Source: an uncultured Methanobacteriaceae archaeon
GTDB lineage: Archaea; Methanobacteriota; Methanobacteria; Methanobacteriales; Methanobacteriaceae
Assembly (NCBI GenBank): GCA_902782945.1
Contig: CACZOU010000020.1
Span: 1 to 37,235, forward strand
Direction of reading: 5' to 3'
Length of the DNA: 37,235 bases
Part shown: positions 1 to 7,800 of the stretch, piece by piece
Layout of the letters: the number at the start of each line of letters is the position of its first letter
Numbering within the stretch: position 1 is the first letter of the stretch
Position numbers and translations under genes: made by a program
The notes under the pieces: generated by a model
Told to the model about the DNA's origin: nothing
Databases searched by the model: none
Seen by the model: only the letters and a program-made list of their open reading frames with translations

Positions 1-1
1 G

Positions 2-76
2 GATGATGTGGGTATTGAAACATCTGTAAATCTTGCTACTAGAATGGTTGATGTTCTAAGACTGGTGAATGAATAA
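2..76 (+). CDS. C-terminal fragment of an unidentified protein
   Basis: An open frame enters from the left edge and ends at TAA 74-76. It encodes 24 residues, beginning DDVGIETSVNLATRM and ending VLRLVNE. The fragment looks like a C-terminal amphipathic helix, but it is too short to assign to a family. The downstream glycosyltransferase lies about 200 bases away behind T-runs and its own likely promoter, so the two are probably separate transcripts. I do not recognise the gene. Confidence 0.5.
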   Translation, partial: DDVGIETSVNLATRMVDVLRLVNE

Positions 77-100
77 TTATTTAACTTGTGAATTTAGTCC

Positions 101-139
101 CATCTTATTTTTTTATTAAATTTTTTTGGAATTTTTTTT
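101..139 (+). terminator. T-rich terminator after the first fragment
   Basis: Three runs of seven to eight T on the + strand follow the stop codon at 74-76 within about 65 bases. Archaeal RNA polymerase ends at such oligo-T stretches without needing a hairpin, and no hairpin is visible here. The site fits the end of the upstream transcript. Confidence 0.4.
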
Positions 140-212
140 GATTACCTGTGTATATAATTCTGTTTCTAAGTGATAAATTCAAGTTATTTTTAAAAAATAT
201 AAAAAGAACTTT

Positions 213-223
213 CTATATAAATA
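213..223 (+). promoter_or_regulatory. Possible TATA box for the glycosyltransferase gene
   Basis: CTATATAAATA lies about 60 bases before the ATG at 279. That distance suits an archaeal TATA box with a leader of roughly 30 bases. The assignment is weak because the whole spacer is AT-rich and TATA-like strings are frequent by chance. Confidence 0.3.
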
Positions 224-278
224 TAACATAACATTTTAAATAAAATTATTAAAGGAAATAAAACAGGTCAATAACAAA

Positions 279-986
279 ATGAACAAAGAAAACATACCTC
301 CGATAACATCTAAAATTTACATTATACTATCCTGTTACAATGAAGAAAAAACTCTTGAAAAAGTAACCTCCGAACTTGTTGAACGTGGATTTTACGTATT
401 AATAATAGATGACGGATCAATGGATAATAGTCCGGTAATAGCACGTAAATTAGTAAGAAAATATCGTGGAAAAGTATGGCATTACAGACATGCTATTAAT
501 ATTGGACTTGGCGGTGCTATTCAAACAGGAATTAAAGCAGCCTTAAGTAAAGATGCAGATATCATAATCACATTTGATGCTGACGGCCAGCATAATCCGG
601 ATGATCTTTATAATATGTATCCACCATTACAAAATCATGAGGCGGATGTTGTAATCGGTGCAAGAGATTTTGAAGACATGCCATCAGGAAGAAAATTTGG
701 TAACACAGTAATGAATCATATAACATTTCTATTCCAGGGAAAGATGGTAACAGATTCACAGTCAGGACTAAGAGCATTCACAGCAGATGCAGCACGTAAA
801 CTACAGTTAAAATCACCGCAATATGGTGTTTCATCAGAAATTATCGGTGAAATAAAAAGAAGAAATCTAAAACTGCTAGAAGTACCAATGACAACAATAT
901 ATGATAAAAGAACTATAGAAAAAGGAACAAATACCCTTGTAGGTATAAAGATTTTACTAGAATTCCTAAATGAAACAATAAAATAG
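279..986 (+). CDS. Family 2 glycosyltransferase (dolichol-phosphate mannosyltransferase-like)
   Basis: This 235-residue protein is a GT-A fold, family 2 glycosyltransferase. IILSCYNEEKTLEKV near residue 15 is the usual first strand and nucleotide-contact region. DDGS at 44-47 and DADGQ at 100-104 are the paired acidic motifs that bind the sugar nucleotide and metal. QSGLRAF near residue 161 is typical of the DPM1/polyprenyl-phosphate sugar transferase group. No membrane helix is visible, so membrane attachment may depend on the DUF2304 protein encoded 12 bases downstream. Family members move a sugar from a nucleotide donor to a polyprenyl phosphate for surface polymers; the exact sugar cannot be read from the sequence. 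Confidence 0.88.
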   Translation: MNKENIPPITSKIYIILSCYNEEKTLEKVTSELVERGFYVLIIDDGSMDNSPVIARKLVRKYRGKVWHYRHAINIGLGGAIQTGIKAALSKDADIIITFDADGQHNPDDLYNMYPPLQNHEADVVIGARDFEDMPSGRKFGNTVMNHITFLFQGKMVTDSQSGLRAFTADAARKLQLKSPQYGVSSEIIGEIKRRNLKLLEVPMTTIYDKRTIEKGTNTLVGIKILLEFLNETIK

Positions 987-998
987 GAGTAGGACACT

Positions 999-1343
999 TT
1001 GTTTACATATCAAATAATTATAATAATAATAAGCCTTCTTGCCATGTTTCTGATAACTAGGAGATTTCAAAAAGATACTCTTAACCTTGGAATGTATCTG
1101 CTATGGCTAGCAATATGGATACTGGTAATAATAGCAGCAGTATTCCCAGAGATAAGTATACATCTAGCTAGTATCTTTGGATTAGGAAGAGGTCTTGATG
1201 TATTATATATTACAGCGATAATTATACTGTTTTACCTATTATTTAAACTATTTAATAGAATAGAAGACCAGAAAAAACGTATAAATAAGCTTGTAAGTGA
1301 ATTAGCCCTACAAGAACATGAAAACGATGAAGATGATGAATAA
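999..1343 (+). CDS. DUF2304 family small membrane protein
   Basis: This 114-residue protein begins at TTG 999. AGGAGT at 985-990 sits eight bases upstream, and no ATG gives a better reading. Three hydrophobic segments lie at about residues 3-19, 31-52 and 63-83. They are followed by a charged coiled-coil-like tail ending in acidic residues. The size, the helix pattern and the position directly after a GT2 glycosyltransferase match the DUF2304 family, which is commonly co-encoded with polyprenyl-phosphate sugar transferases. It probably anchors or assists that enzyme, but its biochemical role is not established. Confidence 0.75.
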   Translation: MFTYQIIIIIISLLAMFLITRRFQKDTLNLGMYLLWLAIWILVIIAAVFPEISIHLASIFGLGRGLDVLYITAIIILFYLLFKLFNRIEDQKKRINKLVSELALQEHENDEDDE

Positions 1344-1355
1344 TATACCAATACT

Positions 1356-1380
1356 TCCCCCCACTCACTATTTTTTTTAA
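1356..1380 (+). terminator. T-run terminator after the DUF2304 gene
   Basis: A C-rich stretch is followed by eight T at 1371-1378, shortly after the stop codon of the DUF2304 gene. There is no clear stem. It fits an archaeal oligo-T terminator. Confidence 0.4.
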
Positions 1381-1512
1381 AGATAAATTTAATAATTTAA
1401 TCCAACTAATTAAATAAAATCATTTAAACTACATAACTAATTCTAAAATCATAATATTAAAAAAGATTAATTTTAATATAATAAAAATCACATATAGATA
1501 TAAATAGAATAC

Positions 1513-1541
1513 AATGATATAATCTTAAAAAATATATCATT
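1513..1541. promoter_or_regulatory. Inverted repeat upstream of the NAC gene
   Basis: AATGATATA (1513-1521) and TATATCATT (1533-1541) are perfect 9-base inverted arms separated by 11 bases. They lie about 70 bases before the NAC start in a 265-base spacer that has no gene. The location suits a promoter element or operator, or a leader-RNA hairpin. The spacer is so AT-rich that a chance occurrence is possible. Confidence 0.3.
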
Positions 1542-1608
1542 AGTTTAAGGACTCGATTTTTATTAACACGATAATAACGAGAATTCAAATTATAGGAGGA
1601 ATAATGTT

Positions 1609-1974
1609 ATGTTTCCAGGTGGAAAAATAAATCCAAAACAATTAAAACAAATGGAAAGAACCATGAAAAAAATGGGTATGAACATGAAAGAACTTAAAGG
1701 AGTAGAAGAAGTAGTGATTGTACTCAAAGACAAAGAAATAGTAATCAAAGATGCTGAAGTAAACATCATGAACGCTATGGGACAAGAAACATACCAAGTT
1801 ACAGGTAAAGCAGAAGAAAGAATAAAAAACAGTGAAAGTACTGAAGAAGCAGAGATATCTGATGAAGACATTGAATTAGTAGCATCACAGACAGGAAAAT
1901 CCAAAAAAGAAGCAGAAAAAGCTTTAAAAGAAACTAATGGAGATTTAGCTGAAGCTATAATGAGGTTATCCTAG
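1609..1974 (+). CDS. nac: Nascent polypeptide-associated complex protein
   Basis: This 121-residue protein is the archaeal NAC, a ribosome-associated homodimer that contacts emerging nascent chains. The N-terminus (MFPGG, then KQMERTMKKMGM near residue 15) is characteristic of archaeal NAC. Residues about 33-72 form the beta-barrel NAC domain, beginning with the LKGVEEVVI stretch. Residues about 83-121 form the C-terminal UBA domain, with the VASQTGKSKKEAEKAL and NGDLAEAI motifs. AGGAGG at 1594-1599 lies nine bases before the ATG. An ATG at 1604 is in another frame. Its stop codon abuts the ATG of the phosphoesterase gene, so the two are probably one transcript. Confidence 0.95.
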   Translation: MFPGGKINPKQLKQMERTMKKMGMNMKELKGVEEVVIVLKDKEIVIKDAEVNIMNAMGQETYQVTGKAEERIKNSESTEEAEISDEDIELVASQTGKSKKEAEKALKETNGDLAEAIMRLS

Positions 1975-2706
1975 ATGACAACTATTGTCCATATATCAGA
2001 TTTACATACTGGTTACACTCAGTTTAGAGAAGACCTATTACTACAAACTATTGATGAAATAAATGAAATGAAACCATCTGCTGTAATTATTACAGGAGAC
2101 TTGACAGATCATGGATTCTATAGGGAATTTGTTGAAGCAAAGAAATACATTGACATGATAGAACCAACTAAGATAATAGTACCGGGAAATCATGATGCAC
2201 GTAATATTGGTGACGAAGTATTTGAAGATCTCTTTGGTGAAAGATATGGTACTCTTGAATTAAAAGAGGAAGCAATAAAGATAATAGGATTGGACAGTAG
2301 TGAACCTGATCTAGGACATGGTAAAATTGGTCGACTTCAGAAGAAATTCATGGAAGAAGAAATAGCCGATGCTAAGGAAAGAGGATTATTTATAATAATA
2401 GCTCTTCACCACCATATCATCTCTATACCAAACACTGGAAGAGAGAGAAATATTCTAAGTGATGCTGGAGATATATTGTTAGCATTACTGAAAAATGATG
2501 TTAACCTAGTATTATCTGGACACAAACACGTTCCACATTTATGGAAGATGAAAAATACGATATTCTCTACTGCAGGAACAGTTTCATCAATGAAGCTAAG
2601 AGGAAATACTTGTCCTTCCTATAATATTATAGAGATAGACAATCAATATGTTGAGATAACACAGCATAATTCTGATGGAACAGAGAAAGAATTAACACAA
2701 CCATAA
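1975..2706 (+). CDS. Calcineurin-like metallophosphoesterase (Icc/CpdA-like)
   Basis: This 243-residue soluble protein carries the complete calcineurin-type metal site: D9 and H11 (SDLHTG), D42 (GDLTDHG), N72-H73 (GNHDAR), H145-H147 and H183/H185 (GHKHV). Proteins with this class III arrangement hydrolyse phosphomono- or diesters with two metal ions, and the best-known relatives act on cyclic nucleotides (Icc/CpdA). The substrate here is not known. It starts directly after the NAC stop codon. It sits about 110 bases upstream of an RNase gene and a GGDD palm gene. If the palm protein makes a nucleotide signal, a diesterase here could be relevant; that is inference only. Confidence 0.88.
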   Translation: MTTIVHISDLHTGYTQFREDLLLQTIDEINEMKPSAVIITGDLTDHGFYREFVEAKKYIDMIEPTKIIVPGNHDARNIGDEVFEDLFGERYGTLELKEEAIKIIGLDSSEPDLGHGKIGRLQKKFMEEEIADAKERGLFIIIALHHHIISIPNTGRERNILSDAGDILLALLKNDVNLVLSGHKHVPHLWKMKNTIFSTAGTVSSMKLRGNTCPSYNIIEIDNQYVEITQHNSDGTEKELTQP

Positions 2707-2814
2707 ATCTAATTTAGATTATAAAAGATAACTATAAAAAATGTTATATACAGATATAATTATTAATAATGGAACAGTTTTTTAAATTAAAATAAACATA
2801 TAAAAGGTGATCTT

Positions 2815-3855
2815 TTGAAAATAATTGTTGATGGGTCAAATGTAGCATATTACGGACAACAAGCTGATGAAGAAACAGGAAAAGTAACACCCAGCTTAAA
2901 GACTCTAAAAGTAGCTATAAATACCCTTAAAAAGTTAGGACATGAACCAATCGTTCTAGCCGATGCACCACTACGACATGAAATTGATGATAAAGATGGC
3001 TTTAATGAAATGATTCAGAACGAAGAAGTATTCCCAGTACCAGCTGGAACTATAGCTGATCATTACATATTAAACCTAGCATATGAAAAAGACGCAAAAA
3101 TATTATCAAACGATTTATTTAGAGATTATAGAGACGAATTTCAGGATATAGACAGTCGAAGACTACCATACAGAGTAAAAAATGGTCGCTTCCAAATTGG
3201 AAAACCAGCGCCTCCTAAAAAAGTAAAAAACATACTTCAAAAAATCTGTTCTAAATCATTAAATGAATTTGAAAAAAGAGGATTTGACGTATATAAATCT
3301 AAGAAAAATCGTAAATTTTCAGGACTTGCAGTAGCACAGGAAGCTATAAGCAGAGTAAGTGATGAAGACGCAAACGCTATTGATTCAAAACTAGAAGATG
3401 TATTCTTAAAAATACCAATATTAAACAAAATGGTAAGCTTTGTAGATGAAGGAATGGAAGAATCAGACTTCCTAATATTCGTACTGGTAAACCCAAAAGA
3501 CTACAAAGAAGCAGTACGTAACGCAGGAACAATAGCAATAACCGTAAGAAACAAGTTAAACCTTGACCACTCACCACTAGTAGCAGTAAGAAATGACTTA
3601 TTCACAAGACCTGGAACATTCGAATTAAACATAATATACTCAGATGAAGTACTAGAAGAATCACCATACAACCTAGACATAATAATAAATGACTCAGATT
3701 ACTCATTTATTAAACACAACTCAAGAAATATAGCAAGTACAATGGCAGCCAGACTAGGAACATGGAAATTCCCAATAGTATCAGTAAAACCAAGTATGTT
3801 AATGGAAAAACCAGGACAATTCGAAATTTCAATAGAACGTGGAGGCAAAAGATAA
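2815..3855 (+). CDS. NYN/Zc3h12a-type putative ribonuclease with duplicated C-terminal module
   Basis: This 346-residue protein begins at TTG 2815, preceded by AGGTGATC at 2805-2812. Residues about 1-125 form a NYN (PIN-like) nuclease fold: VDGSNVAY gives D6 and N9, LADAP gives D50, IADHYILN gives D82, and ILSNDLFRDY gives D100 and D104. These acidic residues match the metal-dependent RNase site of the Zc3h12a/Regnase group. After a basic linker (about 130-175) comes a region with two diverged copies of a 47-residue unit, at about 229-275 and 295-341. Each copy has a DY start and a PG(T/Q)FE(L/I) end. I do not recognise that module. The stop codon touches the ATG of the membrane palm protein, which implies coupled translation. 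Confidence 0.72.
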   Translation: MKIIVDGSNVAYYGQQADEETGKVTPSLKTLKVAINTLKKLGHEPIVLADAPLRHEIDDKDGFNEMIQNEEVFPVPAGTIADHYILNLAYEKDAKILSNDLFRDYRDEFQDIDSRRLPYRVKNGRFQIGKPAPPKKVKNILQKICSKSLNEFEKRGFDVYKSKKNRKFSGLAVAQEAISRVSDEDANAIDSKLEDVFLKIPILNKMVSFVDEGMEESDFLIFVLVNPKDYKEAVRNAGTIAITVRNKLNLDHSPLVAVRNDLFTRPGTFELNIIYSDEVLEESPYNLDIIINDSDYSFIKHNSRNIASTMAARLGTWKFPIVSVKPSMLMEKPGQFEISIERGGKR

Positions 3856-5073
3856 ATGGCTTTTGAAGGATTATTAAAAATCCTATTCTCTCGTCTATTA
3901 AATAAAAAAGTTATTAGTATAGGAACAAATTACTACGCTACAAATGATTTAGAAACAGAATATGTTTCACTCATAAACCTCACAAAAACAATGCTTGTAG
4001 AAATCAAGCCTGCTGAGATAAATAGTCAAAGTATTTTTCAAAACCTTGAAAGAGAAATAGATCAACGTGACCTACCATTAAACAGGAAATTCATTGAAAT
4101 CAGACCAGCAGAAAATAAAATCAATGAATATGCACTGCTAAGTAACATTATAATGGGAAATGATCGTTATCTATACATAGAAATATTCAAACGATCACCA
4201 GTTATAGAATCTTTCGCAAAGATGGTTGAAGTAGTAGGTGGAGAAATCATAGAAAAAAGTAAAACAGAACTTGTTTCACACATGCCTTCAAAGAAGGAAG
4301 GTATAAGAATAGCAATTAAAATGATTTCTCTGGGAATGCAGCAAGGAGTTAACGTAAGAGGAGCAGTGGGAATGACTGGTGCTGCCTCCATTGAAAGAGC
4401 AATAGAAATGGATGCTCAAATAGGAGAAGTGTCAGGAGTCGGATTCACCAAACTCGGAGGAGAATATGGTGTAATATTCGAAACAATACCTACCACTGAA
4501 AAAGTTAAACTCACACCTGTACAAGTAGACAATTTTATGTATATAGATGCAAAGGATTCCACAGGATTTATATCAAAATACGGAAAAGACAGGCTCATAG
4601 AGATTATGAATGATATTAATGCATACATAGCCAATGAGGGACAAGGTAAAATTGAGGGTTACCGTGTAGGTGGAGACGATTTAATTATTAACTATCCATC
4701 AAAGTCCATAGCACTGAAAACAGGACTGGACTGTGCATGGTATGCATTAAATAATGGACTAAATCTACGAGTAGGAATAGGTAACAGTAGAAAAGAAGCT
4801 GGAGAAAATGCTCATCTAACAGATTCAATCAAGATACATGACAACACACCAGTAATAGTATTTGACATGGCAAATGGTAAATACGCATACTACATACCAA
4901 CAGAATTCACAAGATCAATGATAGACTATCTTACAACAAAATCTGCAACACTAATAGGAGTATTCATATTCATATTCTTATTAACACTAGTTGGTTGGAA
5001 TACTGGAAACATGTGGCTAGGATTAATAGGTATACTGATAACCCTGATAATCGTAGTAGCCACAGGAGAATAG
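3856..5073 (+). CDS. Membrane-anchored double-palm protein with GGDD motif (GTP cyclohydrolase III/Cas10/GGDEF-like)
   Basis: This 405-residue protein appears to contain two tandem palm (nucleotidyl cyclase-like) domains. The second is intact: MYIDAKD puts D231 and D234 at the first metal site, VGGDD places the catalytic turn at 272-275, and NLRVGIGNSRKEA at 303-315 matches the motif after the active site. The first copy aligns with it but has E109 and KTEL (136-139) in place of the catalytic residues. PSK to N(V/L)R spacing is 22 residues in both copies. Two hydrophobic helices (about 363-380 and 387-403) end the protein. Archaeal GTP cyclohydrolase III and Cas10 share the two-palm design; neither is typically membrane-bound. 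The activity could be cyclisation, GTP ring opening or oligonucleotide synthesis. It is coupled to the RNase gene before it. Confidence 0.65.
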   Translation: MAFEGLLKILFSRLLNKKVISIGTNYYATNDLETEYVSLINLTKTMLVEIKPAEINSQSIFQNLEREIDQRDLPLNRKFIEIRPAENKINEYALLSNIIMGNDRYLYIEIFKRSPVIESFAKMVEVVGGEIIEKSKTELVSHMPSKKEGIRIAIKMISLGMQQGVNVRGAVGMTGAASIERAIEMDAQIGEVSGVGFTKLGGEYGVIFETIPTTEKVKLTPVQVDNFMYIDAKDSTGFISKYGKDRLIEIMNDINAYIANEGQGKIEGYRVGGDDLIINYPSKSIALKTGLDCAWYALNNGLNLRVGIGNSRKEAGENAHLTDSIKIHDNTPVIVFDMANGKYAYYIPTEFTRSMIDYLTTKSATLIGVFIFIFLLTLVGWNTGNMWLGLIGILITLIIVVATGE

Positions 5074-5086
5074 GGGAGGTATTAAA

Positions 5087-5518
5087 ATTAAGTCATCAAC
5101 AAATTCAAAGATAATACTTGTATTAGTTGTAGGAATAATTGCAATGCTATGTGGCTCACTAGGCGCAACTGTAATACACTTCGATGCACCCTCCCTAGAT
5201 TTAGGAAGTTTATTCGAAAACAATGGCACAAATAATACAACACTGAACAATACAACAAATGAAACAAACAATACTACAATAATATACGAACAAACAAGCA
5301 ATAACAATTACAACAACTACAATACAACTTCAGGTAAAGGAAATAATTCAAATAACAATAACAATAATAATAACCACAATAAGAACAATAACAATAATAA
5401 CAACAATAACAACAACAATAATAATAACCACAATAAGAACAATGACAATAATAATAACAACAATAATAATAACAATAATAACAACAATAATAACAATAAT
5501 CACGGTAACAACATATAA
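5087..5518 (+). CDS. Asparagine-rich secreted or membrane-anchored low-complexity protein
   Basis: The frame encodes an N-terminal hydrophobic segment (KIILVLVVGIIAMLCGSLGA) after a basic start, then an acidic linker, then Asn/Thr-rich sequence that becomes almost pure asparagine with scattered His and Lys. The first in-frame ATG (5144) lies inside the hydrophobic segment. The segment is complete only if translation begins at ATT 5087, which has GGAGGT (5075-5080) six bases upstream. No in-frame ATG, GTG or TTG exists between the previous stop codon and 5144, so I place the start at the ATT. The gene follows the palm protein by 13 bases. It is likely an anchored surface protein of about 143 residues with a disordered tail. 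The function is unknown. Confidence 0.55.
   Translation: MKSSTNSKIILVLVVGIIAMLCGSLGATVIHFDAPSLDLGSLFENNGTNNTTLNNTTNETNNTTIIYEQTSNNNYNNYNTTSGKGNNSNNNNNNNNHNKNNNNNNNNNNNNNNNHNKNNDNNNNNNNNNNNNNNNNNNHGNNI
5338..5506 (+). repeat. AAT/AAC trinucleotide microsatellite encoding poly-asparagine
   Basis: About 170 bases consist almost entirely of AAT and AAC codons, broken by CAC, AAG and GAC. A stretch of roughly 9 codons (NHNKN flanked by N) recurs imperfectly at about 5373 and 5430. The pattern suggests expansion by replication slippage. The mixture of AAT and AAC shows it is not a fresh single-unit expansion. Confidence 0.85.
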
Positions 5519-5552
5519 ATAATAAAAAATTATTATTAAAATAAAATATTAC

Positions 5553-5588
5553 GAATACTCAAATAAAATAGGGGAGTATTCATTTTTA
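5553..5588 (+). terminator. Hairpin terminator after the Asn-rich gene
   Basis: GAATACTC (5553-5560) pairs perfectly with GAGTATTC (5574-5581) across a 13-base loop, and a short T-run follows at 5583-5587. It lies about 35 bases past the Asn-rich gene's stop codon and 65 before argJ. Termination is the simplest role. Because of its position it could instead act in the argJ leader. Confidence 0.5.
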
Positions 5589-5653
5589 CTCTTAATCTTC
5601 TTTTCTAGAATGAAAATTATTTTTTAAAAATTTCTTTTTATAATACGGATGAT

Positions 5654-6853
5654 ATGATGAAAATTTTAGACAATGGTATATGTTCCATTAGTAGTTTACA
5701 AGCTAGTGGATATAAGGAAGGTAAATATGGTGTAAGCATACTTTACCATGAAAACTCAACAGCTGCTGCTGTTTACACACAAAACAAGGTATATGCAGCT
5801 CCTATTGATATTACAAGAAAACATTTAGAAAATGGTAAAATTTCAGCTGTTATAATTAACAGTGGAAATGCTAACTGTTATACTAAAGAGGACGGTATGA
5901 AAAAAGGTTTAGAATTAGCACAGCTTGTTGCTGATACATTAGACATTCCGGTTGAGGATGTTGCAACAGCATCTACTGGTGTTATTGGTAGGCAGATGCC
6001 TATGGATATTATTAAACCAGTAGCAGAGGAATCTCTTAAACGTCTTGGTAATAGCAGGGAATGTGCCAGCTGTGCAGCTGATGTTATTCGTACAACAGAC
6101 CTTGTCAGTAAGGAATGTGCTGTTGAATCAACATTAAATGATGGCACCGTCTTCAGAGTAGCTGGTATGTGTAAGGGTTCTGGTATGATTGCACCTAATA
6201 TGGGTACTATGCTAGCATTCATAGTCACAGACCTTGAAATGGATAAGGATACATTACAGGATGCTATACGTGACAGTGTACAGAAATCATTTAACATGGT
6301 TGTTGTTGATGGTGATGAAAGTACTAATGATACTGCATTATTAATGAGTACTAATGATGTTAAAGGTGCTGTTGATGATAACTTCTATGAGGCACTTGAT
6401 TATGTATGCACTAACCTTGCTAAGAAGATTGCGAAGGATGGTGAGGGTGCCACCAAGTTAATAGAAGTTGTATGTGATGGTGCTGATAGCTATGATGATG
6501 CAGTTGTTGTGGCTAAAAGTGTTGTATCCAGTAGTTTAGTTAAAACTGCTGTTGCTGGTGCTGATCCTAATTGGGGTAGAATTATTAGTGCTATGGGTTA
6601 TTCTGGTGTTGATTTTGACCCGGATAATATTTCTATTAGTATTGGTTCTGGTGATGATAATGTTGTTATTGTTGATAAGGGTACAGTTACAACTTATGAT
6701 GACCCTGAGAAGTTAGAGGCTGCTGAGAATCTTATGCAGAAGGATGAGTTAATTATACGTGTTAATCTACATGAGGGCAGTGAAAATGCTACTGCTTACG
6801 GCTGTGATTTAACGTATGATTATATTAGAATTAATGCGGAGTACACTACGTAG
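5654..6853 (+). CDS. argJ: Bifunctional glutamate N-acetyltransferase/ornithine acetyltransferase
   Basis: This 399-residue protein is full length for ArgJ. ArgJ transfers the acetyl group from N-acetylornithine to glutamate, closing the cyclic arginine pathway; some members also use acetyl-CoA. The motif KGSGMIAPNMGTMLAF contains the self-cleavage site: the precursor is expected to cut before T185, which becomes the nucleophile at the N-terminus of the beta chain. PNWGR near residue 304 is a further signature of the family. Two ATG codons in a row (5654, 5657) could start it; GGATGAT precedes them. Its codons end mainly in T or G, unlike the A-ending codons of the genes just upstream. It is followed 45 bases later by argB. 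Confidence 0.95.
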   Translation: MMKILDNGICSISSLQASGYKEGKYGVSILYHENSTAAAVYTQNKVYAAPIDITRKHLENGKISAVIINSGNANCYTKEDGMKKGLELAQLVADTLDIPVEDVATASTGVIGRQMPMDIIKPVAEESLKRLGNSRECASCAADVIRTTDLVSKECAVESTLNDGTVFRVAGMCKGSGMIAPNMGTMLAFIVTDLEMDKDTLQDAIRDSVQKSFNMVVVDGDESTNDTALLMSTNDVKGAVDDNFYEALDYVCTNLAKKIAKDGEGATKLIEVVCDGADSYDDAVVVAKSVVSSSLVKTAVAGADPNWGRIISAMGYSGVDFDPDNISISIGSGDDNVVIVDKGTVTTYDDPEKLEAAENLMQKDELIIRVNLHEGSENATAYGCDLTYDYIRINAEYTT

Positions 6854-6898
6854 ATATTTTATTTATTTTGGATTATTTAATGGAGTTAGTTGAGATTT

Positions 6899-7795
6899 AT
6901 GGTAGAACAAGAACAATTAGAAATTAGTAATGTTTTAATTGAAGCATTACCTTATATTAAGAAATTTCATGATAAGAAGATTATGATTAAGTATGGTGGA
7001 CATGCTATGATTGATGAGCATGCTATGAGTTCCACTGCAAGAGACACAGTATTACTTAAATATGTAGGTATGCAGCCTATTGTAGTTCATGGTGGTGGTC
7101 CTGAGATATCACGTTCCATGGATAAAATGGGTAAGGAACCTAAATTTATTGGTGGTTTAAGAGTTACTGATAAGGAGACCATGGAGATTGTTAAGATGGT
7201 TCTTGTTGGTAAGATCAATACTGAGATTGTGTCTAAAATCGGTTTACATGGTGGTAAGAGTTTAGGTATTTCTGGTAAGGATGGATATCTTCTTGAATCA
7301 TCACGTAAGGGTCCTACAAAGATCAGACATGAAGATGGTGAAATATTAGAGGTTGACCTTGGATATGTTGGTAAGATTGATAAGGTTAACAGGAAGATTG
7401 TTGATGATTTAACTGATAATAATTATATTCCTGTTATATCACCTATTGGTATTGATAAGGATGGTAATACTCTTAACTTGAATGCTGATACTGTTGCAGG
7501 TTCTATTGCTAGTAGTGTTGATGCTGAGAAGTTAATTGTATTGACTGATGTTCCTGGTATTTTAACTGATCCTGATGATCCTGATAGTCTTATTAGACGT
7601 ATTAGAACTGACGAGTTAAAAGAGTTAATCCGTGAGGGTGTTATTACTGGCGGTATGATTCCTAAGGTTGAAACTTGTATTAATGCTGTGGAGAATGGTG
7701 TTAAGACAGCTCACATATTGGATGGTAGACTAAATCATTCAATACTACTTGAGATTTTCACTAAGCATGGTATTGGTACAATGGTACGTGAGTAA
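6899..7795 (+). CDS. argB: Acetylglutamate kinase
   Basis: ArgB phosphorylates N-acetylglutamate in the second step of arginine synthesis. The amino acid kinase fold is clear: KYGGHAM near residue 31 is the phosphate-binding glycine loop, VHGGGPEI near 63 binds substrate, [13 protein letters not shown] holds the catalytic region and GGMIPKVE near 255 is the nucleotide-site signature. I choose ATG 6899 because [20 protein letters not shown] matches the normal family N-terminus. A TTG at 6890 would add three residues and is nearer to GGAG at 6882-6885, so it cannot be excluded. Codon use matches argJ (T/G-ending), supporting a shared history or transcript. Confidence 0.95.
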   Translation: MVEQEQLEISNVLIEALPYIKKFHDKKIMIKYGGHAMIDEHAMSSTARDTVLLKYVGMQPIVVHGGGPEISRSMDKMGKEPKFIGGLRVTDKETMEIVKMVLVGKINTEIVSKIGLHGGKSLGISGKDGYLLESSRKGPTKIRHEDGEILEVDLGYVGKIDKVNRKIVDDLTDNNYIPVISPIGIDKDGNTLNLNADTVAGSIASSVDAEKLIVLTDVPGILTDPDDPDSLIRRIRTDELKELIREGVITGGMIPKVETCINAVENGVKTAHILDGRLNHSILLEIFTKHGIGTMVRE

Positions 7796-7800
7796 TCACC

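Noticed and set aside
2815-5073. A type III CRISPR remnant, because of the GGDD palm protein
   Set aside because: No cas7, cas5 or cas6 genes and no repeat array are present, and the palm protein lacks an HD domain and the usual Cas10 length. It is closer in motif style to GTP cyclohydrolase III.
3856-5073. Calling the gene GTP cyclohydrolase III outright
   Set aside because: The motifs agree, but the extra N-terminal region and two C-terminal membrane helices do not fit the roughly 250-270 residue soluble enzyme.
5338-5506. Regular repeats that might be a CRISPR array
   Set aside because: There are no spaced identical repeats with unique spacers. The pattern is a trinucleotide run read as asparagine codons in an open frame.
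5878-6297. Long open frames opposite argJ and other genes on the other strand
   Set aside because: They mirror the coding bias of the real gene, lack ribosome sites and show no family motifs.
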